A DNA stretch of 64,000 nucleotides, taken from assembly GCA_900315565.1 (NCBI GenBank), contig OMZS01000001.1, positions 176,885 to 240,884 on the forward strand. Reading direction: 5' to 3'. Under the pieces are notes generated by a model that was not told the origin of the DNA, made no database searches, and was given only the letters and a program-made list of their open reading frames with translations. This document shows positions 27,144-36,407 of the stretch, piece by piece (position 1 is the first letter of the stretch; each line of letters opens with the position of its first letter). The DNA comes from an uncultured Prevotellaceae bacterium. GTDB taxonomy: Bacteria; Bacteroidota; Bacteroidia; Bacteroidales; Bacteroidaceae. The translations under genes and the position numbers were made by a program.

Positions 27144-27207
27144 GTTTTTTCTCTTCAGCTATCCTTATTATGTTCCGTTCTCTTTTGAAAGCAAAGGAAC
27201 TAACAGG

Positions 27208-27999
27208 CTATTTCTCTGGAGTCATGCGTGCTGGCTCTCCATTAGGACTGATGCCCTGGTAAACGCAGGGGGCGAGACCCTGCGACTCCCACACCCAGCA
27301 ACCGCGCCCGAAGAAATCGTTGATGGATTTGGTCAACTTCTGCGCCTCCTCGCGGCTGTAAAAGCAGTCGAGACAAAGGCGATAGACGGTCTTGCCTTTT
27401 TCAGTGGCACGGTAGATGCACGAGCCGTCGAGGGCGTCGGGCAGCACCTCGGTGGATTTCTTGGCCTTGGCCAGGTCGGTGTAGCTGCCGAGCACCACGT
27501 AATACACCTTGCGACCCTTGGCCTCGGGCACGTTCGTTGAAAATTCCTCAAGACCACTCAACTCGGCGTATTTGCCGTTCACGTAGCCTTCTACCCCGTG
27601 GTATTTTACATTGTGCCAAGTGCTGGTGGAGCCAAGATACTCTGCACCTTCGCCGCCAGTCATCAGTTTGCCTACGATTTTCGATCCAGGAACGGGCATC
27701 TCGCGGATGTTCAAGAAGCCATCGTCGGCCGTGCTATATACCTTCGGTTTGGCTGGCTTCCGGCTTTGTTGCGCTTTTTGCTCTTCAGGAGCGTCCGGAG
27801 CATCTTGAACTTCTTGATTCTCTGCAACAACAGGGAAATCCTTTGCTTTCAGCGTCTCGTTGGCGCTTTCGTCCTCATTGACGTTGACGTTCTCGTTGAC
27901 GTTATTACCAGACTTATTGTCCTTGCATCCCCATGCAGTGGTTGTCATCACCATCAATCCGAATGCCAGAAACAAAACTTTGAAACAATTCTTTTTCAT
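27208..27999 (-). CDS. Lipoprotein with SH3-like and SPOR-like domains
   Basis: 263 residues. Signal peptide with lipobox ending at Cys25 (TAWGC). Then comes an Asn/Glu-rich linker (NNVNENVNVNEDESANE) encoded by AACGNT-type hexamers. A bacterial SH3 domain covers about 87-147 (DDGFLNIREMPVPGSKIVGK), and a SPOR-like repeat about 164-235 (KVYYVVLGSYTDLAKAKKS) could bind denuded peptidoglycan. Probably an envelope protein recognising cell wall; no enzyme domain is seen. The start at 27999 gives the signal peptide directly; the longer frame adds 13 unlikely residues. It follows a related lipoprotein gene by 53 bases. Confidence 0.78.
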   Translation of the reverse strand: MKKNCFKVLFLAFGLMVMTTTAWGCKDNKSGNNVNENVNVNEDESANETLKAKDFPVVAENQEVQDAPDAPEEQKAQQSRKPAKPKVYSTADDGFLNIREMPVPGSKIVGKLMTGGEGAEYLGSTSTWHNVKYHGVEGYVNGKYAELSGLEEFSTNVPEAKGRKVYYVVLGSYTDLAKAKKSTEVLPDALDGSCIYRATEKGKTVYRLCLDCFYSREEAQKLTKSINDFFGRGCWVWESQGLAPCVYQGISPNGEPARMTPEK

Positions 28000-28052
28000 T
28001 TTTATCTCCTCTCTATTTGCTGAATTATCAATTATCAATTGTCAATTATCTA

Positions 28053-28700
28053 TCAGTCGAAATGGAAGTTGAAGTTCAGCTTTGCCCCCTTTTCGCTTGT
28101 GAACACGCCGCTGTACGCCTGATAGCTGTAGGAGCCGCCCTCATCCATTTTCACTTCTTCCTCCTCGAAAGTGCCTTTGAACTGTCCGATGTACTTGCCT
28201 TTCAAGTAGGCATTGATGATGCAGAGGCCGCTCTTCGGGTCGTAGGACACCAATTTCAGCTGTCGCCGCTCACCATACTCCTTTGCCTCGGCCATGTCGT
28301 AGGGAATGTAACTGCCCGTGGTGCCGTTCATGTCTAACATGAAGCCCGTGCCGCCAACGCCTCCCCATACACCCATATAGACGGGATGCACACCCTCTTT
28401 AGAGCCTTCCCCCGCAGAAGATGCTTCTTTGGCTTCCTGATTTTCCTTGTCCTTTTCATTAGCGTTCTCGCTGACTTTGACGTCTTCGTTGACGCTCTCA
28501 ACGGCTTTTGAAACTTTCGCCGTATCGCTGCCCAGTTTTTCCACGTCAACCTTTTCACTAATGCTCTTATCCACACTAACGTTTTCTTGGCCGCTTCCGC
28601 TTTTGTTTTTGTTGTCGCAACCCGCAAACAAGGTTGCCACAAACAGCAGGATGAAAACGGAGAACATGCCTGCAACAATGAATATTTTATCTCTTTTCAT
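28053..28700 (-). CDS. Lipoprotein of unknown function
   Basis: 215 residues with a lipobox at Cys28 (LFAGC). A long acidic/polar linker covers about 30-100 (repeated VNEDVKVSENANEKDKENQE type sequence). The C-terminal domain, about 105-215, contains PVYMGVWGGVGGTGFMLDMNGT and ends in beta-rich sequence. The linker has the same style of hexamer-encoded residues as the neighbouring lipoprotein, suggesting a common origin. No family recognised. Confidence 0.65.
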   Translation of the reverse strand: MKRDKIFIVAGMFSVFILLFVATLFAGCDNKNKSGSGQENVSVDKSISEKVDVEKLGSDTAKVSKAVESVNEDVKVSENANEKDKENQEAKEASSAGEGSKEGVHPVYMGVWGGVGGTGFMLDMNGTTGSYIPYDMAEAKEYGERRQLKLVSYDPKSGLCIINAYLKGKYIGQFKGTFEEEEVKMDEGGSYSYQAYSGVFTSEKGAKLNFNFHFD

Positions 28701-28788
28701 AATCTTATATAGAATAACTTAGTTATTTCACAAAATGTGTAATCAGGATTGCAAATAATGAAAAGTCCTGTGCGGGGGAGCATTATGC

Positions 28789-30483
28789 TTACTTGCCGGG
28801 CTTCCTGAACAACAGGAAATCGTGGTTCATGACATCCGTAACCGTGGTGTCGTCGATGCAGATGCTGTTGAGCACCAGCAACAGCGAGTCGTTGCGGTAG
28901 GTGAGCAGCTGCTCGGGATAGTGCAGAAGCATGGTGTCGCGACGGATGACAGAACCGATGGGATATTCAAGAACGACATGGTCATCTTGGCTGACGACGA
29001 TATTCTGTCGTTCAAACTGGCATTTGTAGCTGTCGCCCGGCAACATCGTGGTGTAATCGCCCAGCTGCACAGGCTTCTTTCTGTTATACCAGTTGCGGCT
29101 GGATTGGGAACTGTCATTACCCTCGTAGTTGAAGCTGTAGTCTGTATGCGTCCATTTGCCGTATTGCTGCTCAAAATTGTTGGTTCCTATCTCTTTGCGA
29201 ACATAGCTGATAACGCTGCAGGCATCTTTGTATCGCTCGCACAACAAACTGTCCTGACGAATGCTTCGCAGGTCAACATCGTCGTTCAACTTCCCTGTTT
29301 TGGCATCCGTTAGCCCTAATGCACCGATAATGGCGGTGAGCCGTTGTTTCTGGCACCGCAGCCCGATGCTCTTGGCTGAGATGCCAGGAATGTAGGTAAA
29401 AAGAATGATGGCAGCACCAAAGATGAGCGCCATGAGCTGGTAACGGCGGGTGCGCCCGGACAGCAGCATCAGCACGAAAAGCGTCATCAGCACTCCTGCC
29501 ACCATCAGGTAGAAACGGCTCTCGGTGAAACTGTAAAGACGGATGCGATAGATGGAGCCAATCCAGTACATGATAAGCGGCGGAACGGCTATCAGCGTAA
29601 AGTGGCGATAGAACCAATCGTAATAGCGCTGATTGAGTATCGACTGTGCCATGTGCCCGACGAGTGCCGCGGTGACGAATCCCATGACCATCCACGCTAC
29701 ACCACCCTTGGGCAAATCCCACTCTAAGACAATCTTTATGAAATAGGTATAAAGGATGACGGTGTAGATGATAACGGCGGGCGAGAGAATAAAATTGAGA
29801 ATGAGCCTAAGCACCTTGGCTGGCTCGCTCAACTCGTCTTCGTTCTGCCGAACAAGGGTACAGCAGACTTGCGGAGCCAGCACAAACCAGATGAACTGGA
29901 GAATGTGCTCGTAGAGATGCTGGGGCTGCTCGATGCCGAAGATGTAGAAGAAAGAGGCTACAATGGCCACCACCGCCAAATTGAGAATAACGGTTATGAG
30001 TAAAGCAAAAAACAGTTGTGTAACCACATGAAGGGCATGCGCGGCAAACGGACGATTGTCCATCCGTCTGTGGCCGACAATGAGCAGGATGGCAGCAAGG
30101 ACATAAGTGAATGCGAAACCGTAAGTCCAGAGAAAAGGTTTCAGGTTCATCGCCATCAGCGGCACGAAGAGGAAAAACGAGGCAACGTAGGCCCATCGGT
30201 TGACACGATGGAGCCAGAAGGTGAGTGCCATCAATGGTACGAAGAGCCACAGAATGTCGTCATTGACCGCGCTCATCATCTGCGCCTTCGACTCATTCCA
30301 GGACGAGGACTCGCTATCCAAAACGGCAATTACAAAAAATGCTACTCCCAAGGCCATTTCAACAGGAAACCGCCGTGGGCTTAGCAACAGTTGCTTCAAT
30401 GATGTTCTCACTTTTTCATTCATTGCTTGTCTCGAAAATAAAACTAAAGACCTCTCCACCTCATCAAAGTGGTGGTTCTGCAT
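28789..30483 (-). CDS. DUF4153 domain-containing membrane protein
   Basis: 564 residues with roughly eleven to twelve transmembrane helices in the first 390, then a soluble C-terminal part of about 170 (containing DDVDLRSIRQDSL and EQQYGKWTHTDYS). DUF4153 proteins are multi-pass membrane proteins of unknown function. The gene starts 16 bases after the ATPase gene and has no promoter box of its own that I can see. Confidence 0.75.
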   Translation of the reverse strand: MQNHHFDEVERSLVLFSRQAMNEKVRTSLKQLLLSPRRFPVEMALGVAFFVIAVLDSESSSWNESKAQMMSAVNDDILWLFVPLMALTFWLHRVNRWAYVASFFLFVPLMAMNLKPFLWTYGFAFTYVLAAILLIVGHRRMDNRPFAAHALHVVTQLFFALLITVILNLAVVAIVASFFYIFGIEQPQHLYEHILQFIWFVLAPQVCCTLVRQNEDELSEPAKVLRLILNFILSPAVIIYTVILYTYFIKIVLEWDLPKGGVAWMVMGFVTAALVGHMAQSILNQRYYDWFYRHFTLIAVPPLIMYWIGSIYRIRLYSFTESRFYLMVAGVLMTLFVLMLLSGRTRRYQLMALIFGAAIILFTYIPGISAKSIGLRCQKQRLTAIIGALGLTDAKTGKLNDDVDLRSIRQDSLLCERYKDACSVISYVRKEIGTNNFEQQYGKWTHTDYSFNYEGNDSSQSSRNWYNRKKPVQLGDYTTMLPGDSYKCQFERQNIVVSQDDHVVLEYPIGSVIRRDTMLLHYPEQLLTYRNDSLLLVLNSICIDDTTVTDVMNHDFLLFRKPGK

Positions 30484-30499
30484 ACGGTTGGCGATGTAG

Positions 30500-31564
30500 C
30501 TAACTTGACTTAATAATCCATTCCTTGAAAAATGGATCTTCTAACTCATAATGATCTGAATAAATGACATATCCTTCCTTTTGGAGACGTTTTAAGGCAC
30601 TGTAAATGGTGCTTGTGCGATGTTCACCTGTTTGTAAATGACCATCAGAGGCAAGCCGTTGGAGAATCCATTTATTCGTACGGTTAAAATTCATCCACAG
30701 GCGTTCATAGTCCAATCCGTGGGTAGTAACGATCTGGCTGATTGCCGAAATGATGACATCGGACTTTTCTGGCTGTAGAATTCCTATCTGCCAAACATTA
30801 GAGGCTAACTGCTGTGTGTAATAGGGATGGCAATTCGTGTAATCAAGTATCTTGTTTGCCAAAGTAGAACTCTTTTCTGCAAAACACGATTCTAAGCGAT
30901 CAGTCAGATACTGGTAGAAGTCCTCACGTGGCAGTTTGCCTAGTCTCATCAGCTGACCAAAGTGGTAGAATGGCGACTTTTTTCGTTCAAAGATGTCTGT
31001 CATCATGCTCTCTTGAGAGCCTAACAAGATGTAGTTGATGTGATGCTGCGTTTGCATGATGGCTCGCAGCTTTTTATCAAGGTGTGAGTCAAGATCAAGA
31101 ATTTCCTGAAACTCATCAAACACTACAATGATTCTGTCGTCTTCCGAATGAACTTTCTCTATCAACTCCATCACGTCCTCGAGCAACATGGAACCATCCA
31201 CTCCTGGCTGAAAAGATACGTCCATCGTACCTGTCAAAGCATTAGTAGATATGGTAGGAATGATTCGGAAATGAGTTAGCAGATGCCGAATACGTTCAAG
31301 AGGGTGTTGTTTGAAAAATTCGCGCAACAATTTTGCTGCCAAATCAGCTACAGAAGTTATCTGCTGCAGATTAACAGTAATACTTTTCCGCCCACTCAGC
31401 CCAATGGCTTTTGCCACAAGGCTACTCTTGCCAAAGCGTCGGGGACTAATCAAGATAAGATGATTGGCGCTATTAAGAAACTGGCAAATATAGCGTACTT
31501 CCTCACGCCTGTCAGTAAAAAACTCTGCCTCGACGATTGTACCGAATTTAAAAGGATTTTCCAT
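30500..31564 (-). CDS. AAA-type ATP-binding protein (ATPase_2-like)
   Basis: 354 residues. Walker A is SPRRFGKSSL near residue 38 and Walker B is IIVVFDEFQE near 140, in a STAND/AAA ATPase fold. The C-terminal region looks like a winged helix (STIYSALKRLQKEGYVIYSD). The family (archaeal-ATPase-like, expanded in Bacteroidetes) has no fixed role. A promoter box lies at 31605-31612, inside the longer reading of this ORF, so the ATG at 31564 is the likely start. The entire short leader consists of two exact copies of a 15-bp sequence. Confidence 0.8.
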   Translation of the reverse strand: MENPFKFGTIVEAEFFTDRREEVRYICQFLNSANHLILISPRRFGKSSLVAKAIGLSGRKSITVNLQQITSVADLAAKLLREFFKQHPLERIRHLLTHFRIIPTISTNALTGTMDVSFQPGVDGSMLLEDVMELIEKVHSEDDRIIVVFDEFQEILDLDSHLDKKLRAIMQTQHHINYILLGSQESMMTDIFERKKSPFYHFGQLMRLGKLPREDFYQYLTDRLESCFAEKSSTLANKILDYTNCHPYYTQQLASNVWQIGILQPEKSDVIISAISQIVTTHGLDYERLWMNFNRTNKWILQRLASDGHLQTGEHRTSTIYSALKRLQKEGYVIYSDHYELEDPFFKEWIIKSS

Positions 31565-31565
31565 G

Positions 31566-31595
31566 TTACGACTTTTTTCGTTACGACTTTTTTCG
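31566..31595 (-). repeat. Exact 15-bp direct repeat forming the ATPase leader
   Basis: TTACGACTTTTTTCG occurs at 31566-31580 and again at 31581-31595. On the minus strand the second copy ends one base before the ATG. Confidence 0.85.
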
Positions 31596-31604
31596 TAGTC
31601 GGGG

Positions 31605-31612
31605 CAAAAATA
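31605..31612 (-). promoter_or_regulatory. AAA ATPase promoter -7 box
   Basis: Reads TATTTTTG on the minus strand, 40 bases upstream of the chosen ATG. Confidence 0.6.
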
Positions 31613-31686
31613 ATGAATATCCCGCAAACAGCCAAATTATTTCTAGATTTTTATATCCCCTCCAACTCTTCTCATATTGTCGAACA

Positions 31687-33261
31687 TTATATCCCTCTCT
31701 CAGCCCAATCACCTCGGTCAAGGTTGCGATAACCAATGGCTTCGGCGATATGTACAGACTGAACTTTTTCCGAACCTTCGAGGTCGGCGATGGTGCGGGC
31801 TACCTTTAGGATGCGGCTATAGGCACGGGCAGAGAGTTTCAGGCGCTCCATGGCCATGCGGAGCATGTCGAGACTGTCAGCATCGGGTTCGGCAAACTGA
31901 TGAAGCATACGCTCAGACATCTGAGCATTGCAATGTACGCGGCGACCAGCCACCAGATTTTTACCATCAGAAAGCGAATTGAAACGCTCTTCCTGAATCT
32001 TCCGGGCACGAATCACCCGCTCGCGAATGACTGCCGACGGTTCGCCGGGCTGCATCTGCGAGAGCTGGGCAAAGGGAACAGCCTGAATTTCGCAGTGGAT
32101 ATCGATACGGTCGAGCAACGGCCCACTGATTTTGTTCATGTAGCGTTGAATTTGGCCGGGCGTACAGACGCAATGGTGCGTGGGGTCGCCGTAGTAGCCA
32201 CAAGGACAGGGATTCATGGAAGCCACGAACATAAAAGAGCATGGGTATTCGAGAGTGTATTTAGCGCGACTGATGGTAATTTTGCGGTCTTCCAACGGCT
32301 GTCGGAGCACCTCGAGCGTCTGTTTGTTGAACTCAGGCAGCTCGTCGGCAAAGAGCACGCCGTTGTGAGCCAAACTGATTTCGCCTGGCTGAGGAGTAGC
32401 ACCGCCACCCACCAGCGCTACTTGTGAGATGGTGTGGTGGGGCGAACGGAAAGGCCGTTGGGAAATAAGGCCCGTGTCGCGCGAGAGTTTTCCGGCTATA
32501 CTGTGTATCTGAGTTGTTTCGAGGCTTTCGGCCAGCGAGAGCGGTGGCAAGATACTTGGCAGGCGCTTGGCCATCATCGATTTGCCCGAGCCTGGCGGAC
32601 CAATCATGATGAGGTTGTGGCCTCCTGCAGCTGCCACTTCGAGAGCGCGCTTTACGTTTTCCTGTCCACGCACGTCGGCAAAGTCGAGGTCGAACTTAGC
32701 TTGTTGCTCGTAGAATTCGCGACGGGTATCTACAACGGTCGGCTCGAAATGTTGGCTACCATTGAGAAACTGCACCACATCGAGCAGCGTATCCATGCCA
32801 TAAACTTCCAGATTGTTGACAACGGCCGCCTCGTGAACATTCTGCCGTGGCACTATCAGCCCTTTGAACTTCTCTTTACGGGCACGGATGGCAATGGGCA
32901 GCGCGCCGCGAATGGGCTGCAAGTGGCCGTCGAGTCCAAGTTCGCCCACCAGCATGTAGTTGGCCAACTGGTCGGTTTGCATTTCCTCGTTGCTGGCGAT
33001 AATGCCAATGGCCACGGGCAGGTCGTAGCTGCTGCCCTCTTTTTTGATGTCGGCGGGTGCCAGATTGATGGTGATGTCGGCAGAGGGGAATTTGAAACCC
33101 GAGTTTTGCATGGCTGCCACAATACGGTCCTTGCTCTCGCGCACAGCAGTGTCGCCCAGGCCCGTAAGGTGATAGAGAACGCCCCTGGTGATGTGTACTT
33201 CGACGGTAACGGTGGTTACGTCAAGGCCGTTGACGGCTGCGCAGAATGTTTTTACTAACAT
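31687..33261 (-). CDS. comM: YifB/ComM family Mg-chelatase-like AAA ATPase
   Basis: 524 residues. An N-terminal Lon-protease-like domain is followed by a Mg-chelatase AAA core with Walker A MIGPPGSGKSMMAKR near 219 and the motif GGGATPQPGEISLAHNGVLF. A C-terminal helical domain ends the protein. In naturally competent bacteria ComM is a helicase promoting branch migration during transformation; in others the role is unproven. The start at 33261 begins MLVKTFCAAVNGLD, matching the family N-terminus. Confidence 0.9.
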   Translation of the reverse strand: MLVKTFCAAVNGLDVTTVTVEVHITRGVLYHLTGLGDTAVRESKDRIVAAMQNSGFKFPSADITINLAPADIKKEGSSYDLPVAIGIIASNEEMQTDQLANYMLVGELGLDGHLQPIRGALPIAIRARKEKFKGLIVPRQNVHEAAVVNNLEVYGMDTLLDVVQFLNGSQHFEPTVVDTRREFYEQQAKFDLDFADVRGQENVKRALEVAAAGGHNLIMIGPPGSGKSMMAKRLPSILPPLSLAESLETTQIHSIAGKLSRDTGLISQRPFRSPHHTISQVALVGGGATPQPGEISLAHNGVLFADELPEFNKQTLEVLRQPLEDRKITISRAKYTLEYPCSFMFVASMNPCPCGYYGDPTHHCVCTPGQIQRYMNKISGPLLDRIDIHCEIQAVPFAQLSQMQPGEPSAVIRERVIRARKIQEERFNSLSDGKNLVAGRRVHCNAQMSERMLHQFAEPDADSLDMLRMAMERLKLSARAYSRILKVARTIADLEGSEKVQSVHIAEAIGYRNLDRGDWAERGI

Positions 33262-33350
33262 GGTATTGAGAAGACAGTTAAAAGCCGAAATCGATGGCAA
33301 TTCTGATTAAGAGAATGCTTAAAAAGAGAAAACAGGTATGCCCGTGGAGG

Positions 33351-34355
33351 CTATTTCGCCAGTTGGCGTTTCAGTTCTTCAATCATCTCCTTGCTCCCAA
33401 GCCCGTGGGCTACGACGCGTCCGGTCTTGCTGACGACAATATTGTCATTGATGCCCCGTATGCCCAATTTCCCGATGAGCGGTCCTTCGAACAACTGTCC
33501 GTCGCAGACGTTGGGCCACGCAATGGAGTCGCGGTCGGTGGAAGAATTGCAATCGCGTTTGGCAGCATCGATGCAAATACCCATAATTTGCAGCTTTCCA
33601 GGATTCTGACGATAAACGGTTTTGAGCTGACGCAGCACGCCCATACTCTCGTAATTCCAAGTGGACCAGACATAGACGAGCCCTACCTTGCCGTTGAAAT
33701 CAGCTTTCGAAACACTGCGCCCTTTGGCATCAACGGTGCTGAAGTCGGGCAGCGAACCGTTGAGGTCGGCCGCACACAGTTCGTTGAGTTGTTTGCTCAG
33801 ACGGGAGAGCATAATGTTGTCTTTTTGCTCCTTCAGCAGTGGCTCAATCAAGCGTTTGGCCTGCTGATAGTCGGGCTGTGGGGCAGCCACGAAATAGCGG
33901 CGCAGCAGAAAGTTGCTCACTCGCGAGGCAGGATTGTCTTTGATAAACTGGGCTGCCAACTGCTTGGCCTCTGGGGGCGACACGTTGGCTATGCGCTGGC
34001 GAAAGGCAGTCATGCTCTCGTTATCTTTCGTTCCCGTCACCTCCATCTCCTTCAGATGCGAGGCATTGGCCTTGATATCAACCGACTTGCCCGGGTCAGC
34101 AAAAACGGGCTGCTCGGAGAAATTAGGAAACACCAGCATGAAGGTTTGCGGAGTGCGGCACTCTATCTCACGGGAGAAACGGCCACCCTGCACTTTGATG
34201 GTATCGATGGCAGCACTTCCGCCGTCGATGCTATAGACATAAAACTCACCCTGGTTCAGGTTGAGGAAACGTCCGGCAATCTTAAAGTGATTGCTGTCTG
34301 TTCCGCACGAAACCAAAACCAGGGTGAGCAGCAGAAAATAAGAGATTTTCTTCAT
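33351..34355 (-). CDS. DUF4369/thioredoxin-fold lipoprotein lacking the CxxC motif
   Basis: 334 residues with a lipobox at Cys17 (LVSC). The N-terminal DUF4369-like beta domain covers about 25-110, a helical linker follows, and a TlpA/AhpC-type thioredoxin fold runs from about 200 (LPDFSTVDAKGRSVSKADFNGK). Where TlpA proteins have WCxxC, this one reads WSTWNYES, so it cannot do disulfide exchange there. The ATG follows the stop of the upstream TPR gene with no gap, implying translational coupling. Confidence 0.8.
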   Translation of the reverse strand: MKKISYFLLLTLVLVSCGTDSNHFKIAGRFLNLNQGEFYVYSIDGGSAAIDTIKVQGGRFSREIECRTPQTFMLVFPNFSEQPVFADPGKSVDIKANASHLKEMEVTGTKDNESMTAFRQRIANVSPPEAKQLAAQFIKDNPASRVSNFLLRRYFVAAPQPDYQQAKRLIEPLLKEQKDNIMLSRLSKQLNELCAADLNGSLPDFSTVDAKGRSVSKADFNGKVGLVYVWSTWNYESMGVLRQLKTVYRQNPGKLQIMGICIDAAKRDCNSSTDRDSIAWPNVCDGQLFEGPLIGKLGIRGINDNIVVSKTGRVVAHGLGSKEMIEELKRQLAK

Positions 34356-36029
34356 TTACTTGCTAACATTAACCAGCTCGAGGTCTTTAGCTGCATAGTC
34401 GGCCAACGACGGGTCTTTCTGAATGGCCTCTCTGAGGAAGTCGCTGGCAGCAGCGTACTTGCCAGTGCGTGCGTTGAGAATGGCCTGCAGATAGTCGGTG
34501 AGCGCGTCTTTGTTGGCGTACTTCAGTGCCACCGATGCCTGCGCATAGTTTTTGTTCAGGATGTTGGCCAAAGCCGCGCTGTTGTTGTTAGAATCCTTGA
34601 AATACTGTTCGGCCTGAGCATAGTTGCCACGTGCAATCTCCAGGTTGCCCAGCACCTGGTTGAGGTCGTTGGCACCATCGGCTTTCGAAATATAGTCGGT
34701 AGCCTGCTGAATGTTGCCGTCGCGCAGAGCCATAAGAGCCAGGTTGGCATTAGCCTCGGGAGCGCGGTTGTAGGCGCGGAAAGCACTCTGCAGATAGTTC
34801 TGGGCCTCGTTCATATTGCCTTTGTTGAACTCCATCACGGCGATATTGTTGAAGGCACGGTAGTCGGCAGGATAGATTTCAGCGGCACGCTTGTAGATGG
34901 CTTCCTTGTCGGCAGGATTCTCTACGAGTGTGGCAGCATAGAGAATCTCGTCGGCACTCAGCTTGCTGGCATCAGCCTCATACTGCTGTTTGATTTGCTC
35001 GTCGCTGCGGCCAATGGTCTCATAGTTGATGATGAGTCGGCTGCGGCGCAACTCAGGCAGAATGCCGTCGGCCAGCTCGCGGAAGCCAGCACTCATGTTG
35101 CGTATTTGCTGCTCGCGCTCCTGCGGATCTTTATACATAGAAAGAACGCGCAGAATGACGTCCTTGTCCTGAATGTTGCTGGCCTGAACGAGTTTCTGGA
35201 AACCGTCCCAGTCCTGAGCCGTGTATTTGGCATCGATGTCGGTGTTGACCTTGGTCTGCTGCAGAGTCTTCTTCACATAGTCTTCCGACACGTCCTGACG
35301 TTTGTTGGCCAGACGGTCGTTGTAGGCAAATCCTCCTTCGGGCGAAGCGTAAGCCTGCACTTCAACGTTGCGAATGTTGAGTCCTTCCTTGTCGGCATTG
35401 ATGCGCTTCAGCAGGCTGACAAACTCTTGCACCGAGTTGTTCTTCAGCTCACTCTGGCGCAGGTTGGCCTGGTTGATGAGGAACTTCACGTTGGCTTCTT
35501 GCTTCTGGGCACGAACGCGCTGGAACGAGTCGGGAGCAATGCAGGCACCAGCATTCATCAGTGCGCGCTTGTAAAGCTCGGATGTGGCAATGACACCCTC
35601 GGCCACTTTCACGTCGGGCACGTTCATCTTGCGGTTGCCAATGCGTGCCTGGAAGGTGAGATACATGTCGCTCTTCTGCATGGCGGGCTCGTAGGCGAAA
35701 GCTGTCTTCATGGTGTAGTGGCCACCCACAAGGTAAGAAATGGTTTGGTCGTTGCCCTGCACTTTTTCGCCCTGGAAGGTAGCGCTGGTTCCTTTTGCCA
35801 CCTGCCCATTGCCATAGCGCAGTTCAGGAGTGACGGTCACCACAGCCTTCTTCTTCATGTATTTTTCCAGGAACATGCCGTTGATGGTAGCGGGCACTTC
35901 GCCGCCCAGCGTTTCCAACGGATTGGGAGTAACATTAAATTTGTCTGCTGACAGTGCACCCAGCTTTGAGCACGAAGTCAAAGCCAAAATAGCGAGTGCG
36001 GAAATAGATAAGATTAGATTTTTACGCAT
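34356..36029 (-). CDS. TPR-repeat lipoprotein
   Basis: 557 residues; lipobox Cys20 (LALTSC). The middle region holds an OmpA-like stretch (IRNVEVQAYASPEGGFAYNDRLANKR near 225-250) that may contact peptidoglycan. The C-terminal 200 residues are tetratricopeptide-like repeats (e.g. YRAFNNIAVMEFNKGNMNEAQNYL). It probably scaffolds envelope proteins from the outer membrane. A longer frame to 36086 would run into tRNA-Leu, so the start at 36029 is used. Confidence 0.82.
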   Translation of the reverse strand: MRKNLILSISALAILALTSCSKLGALSADKFNVTPNPLETLGGEVPATINGMFLEKYMKKKAVVTVTPELRYGNGQVAKGTSATFQGEKVQGNDQTISYLVGGHYTMKTAFAYEPAMQKSDMYLTFQARIGNRKMNVPDVKVAEGVIATSELYKRALMNAGACIAPDSFQRVRAQKQEANVKFLINQANLRQSELKNNSVQEFVSLLKRINADKEGLNIRNVEVQAYASPEGGFAYNDRLANKRQDVSEDYVKKTLQQTKVNTDIDAKYTAQDWDGFQKLVQASNIQDKDVILRVLSMYKDPQEREQQIRNMSAGFRELADGILPELRRSRLIINYETIGRSDEQIKQQYEADASKLSADEILYAATLVENPADKEAIYKRAAEIYPADYRAFNNIAVMEFNKGNMNEAQNYLQSAFRAYNRAPEANANLALMALRDGNIQQATDYISKADGANDLNQVLGNLEIARGNYAQAEQYFKDSNNNSAALANILNKNYAQASVALKYANKDALTDYLQAILNARTGKYAAASDFLREAIQKDPSLADYAAKDLELVNVSK

Positions 36030-36053
36030 GTTAATGTAAGGATTTTTGGAAAG

Positions 36054-36139
36054 TGCCGCGAGCGGGACTCGAACCCGCACAGCCATTACTGGCCAAGGGA
36101 TTTTAAGTCCCTCGTGTCTACCAATTCCACCATTGCGGC
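36054..36139 (-). tRNA. tRNA-Leu (anticodon TAA)
   Basis: 86-base class II tRNA with a long variable arm. Anticodon stem GGGA/TCCC around loop CTTAAAA (TAA), T-arm GCGGG-TTCGAGT-CCCGC. CCA is not encoded. It lies 61 bases after tRNA-Gly with no promoter box between them. Confidence 0.92.
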
Positions 36140-36200
36140 TCGGCTAAATTTACATGAAGTAAAAAAACAAAAAAATTGCGGACAAAAACTGCCGCGTGTG

Positions 36201-36273
36201 AGCGGAAAACGGGACTCGGACCCGCGACCCCAACCTTGGCAAGGTTGTGCTCTACCAACTGAGCTATTTCCGC
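36201..36273 (-). tRNA. tRNA-Gly (anticodon GCC)
   Basis: Acceptor GCGGAAA / TTTTCCGC region, anticodon stem CAACC/GGTTG with loop TTGCCAA (anticodon GCC). CCA is not encoded. A TATCTTTG box lies at 36285-36292 on the same strand, probably driving both tRNA-Gly and tRNA-Leu. Confidence 0.92.
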
Positions 36274-36284
36274 AAAACGTAGTG

Positions 36285-36292
36285 CAAAGATA
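36285..36292 (-). promoter_or_regulatory. Promoter -7 box of the tRNA-Gly/tRNA-Leu unit
   Basis: Reads TATCTTTG on the minus strand, 12 bases before the tRNA-Gly 5' end. Confidence 0.7.
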
Positions 36293-36407
36293 AGGCTATT
36301 TCTCCGAACTGCCAAAAAAATTACACTATTTTAATAACAAAGCCGCCGAAAAACGCCATTTGCAGGTGGAAAGCCTGCACAGTGTGGCTTTTTCGGGGGG
36401 CGTTTCT

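Noticed and set aside
33294-35951. Very long open frame on the plus strand (885 codons)
   Set aside because: It is antisense to two clear lipoprotein genes with lipoboxes and domain motifs. Similar long antisense frames opposite tyrS, bamA and BACON are also shadows caused by codon bias.
36029-36086. Longer N-terminus of the TPR lipoprotein
   Set aside because: It overlaps tRNA-Leu and would bury the lipoprotein signal peptide.
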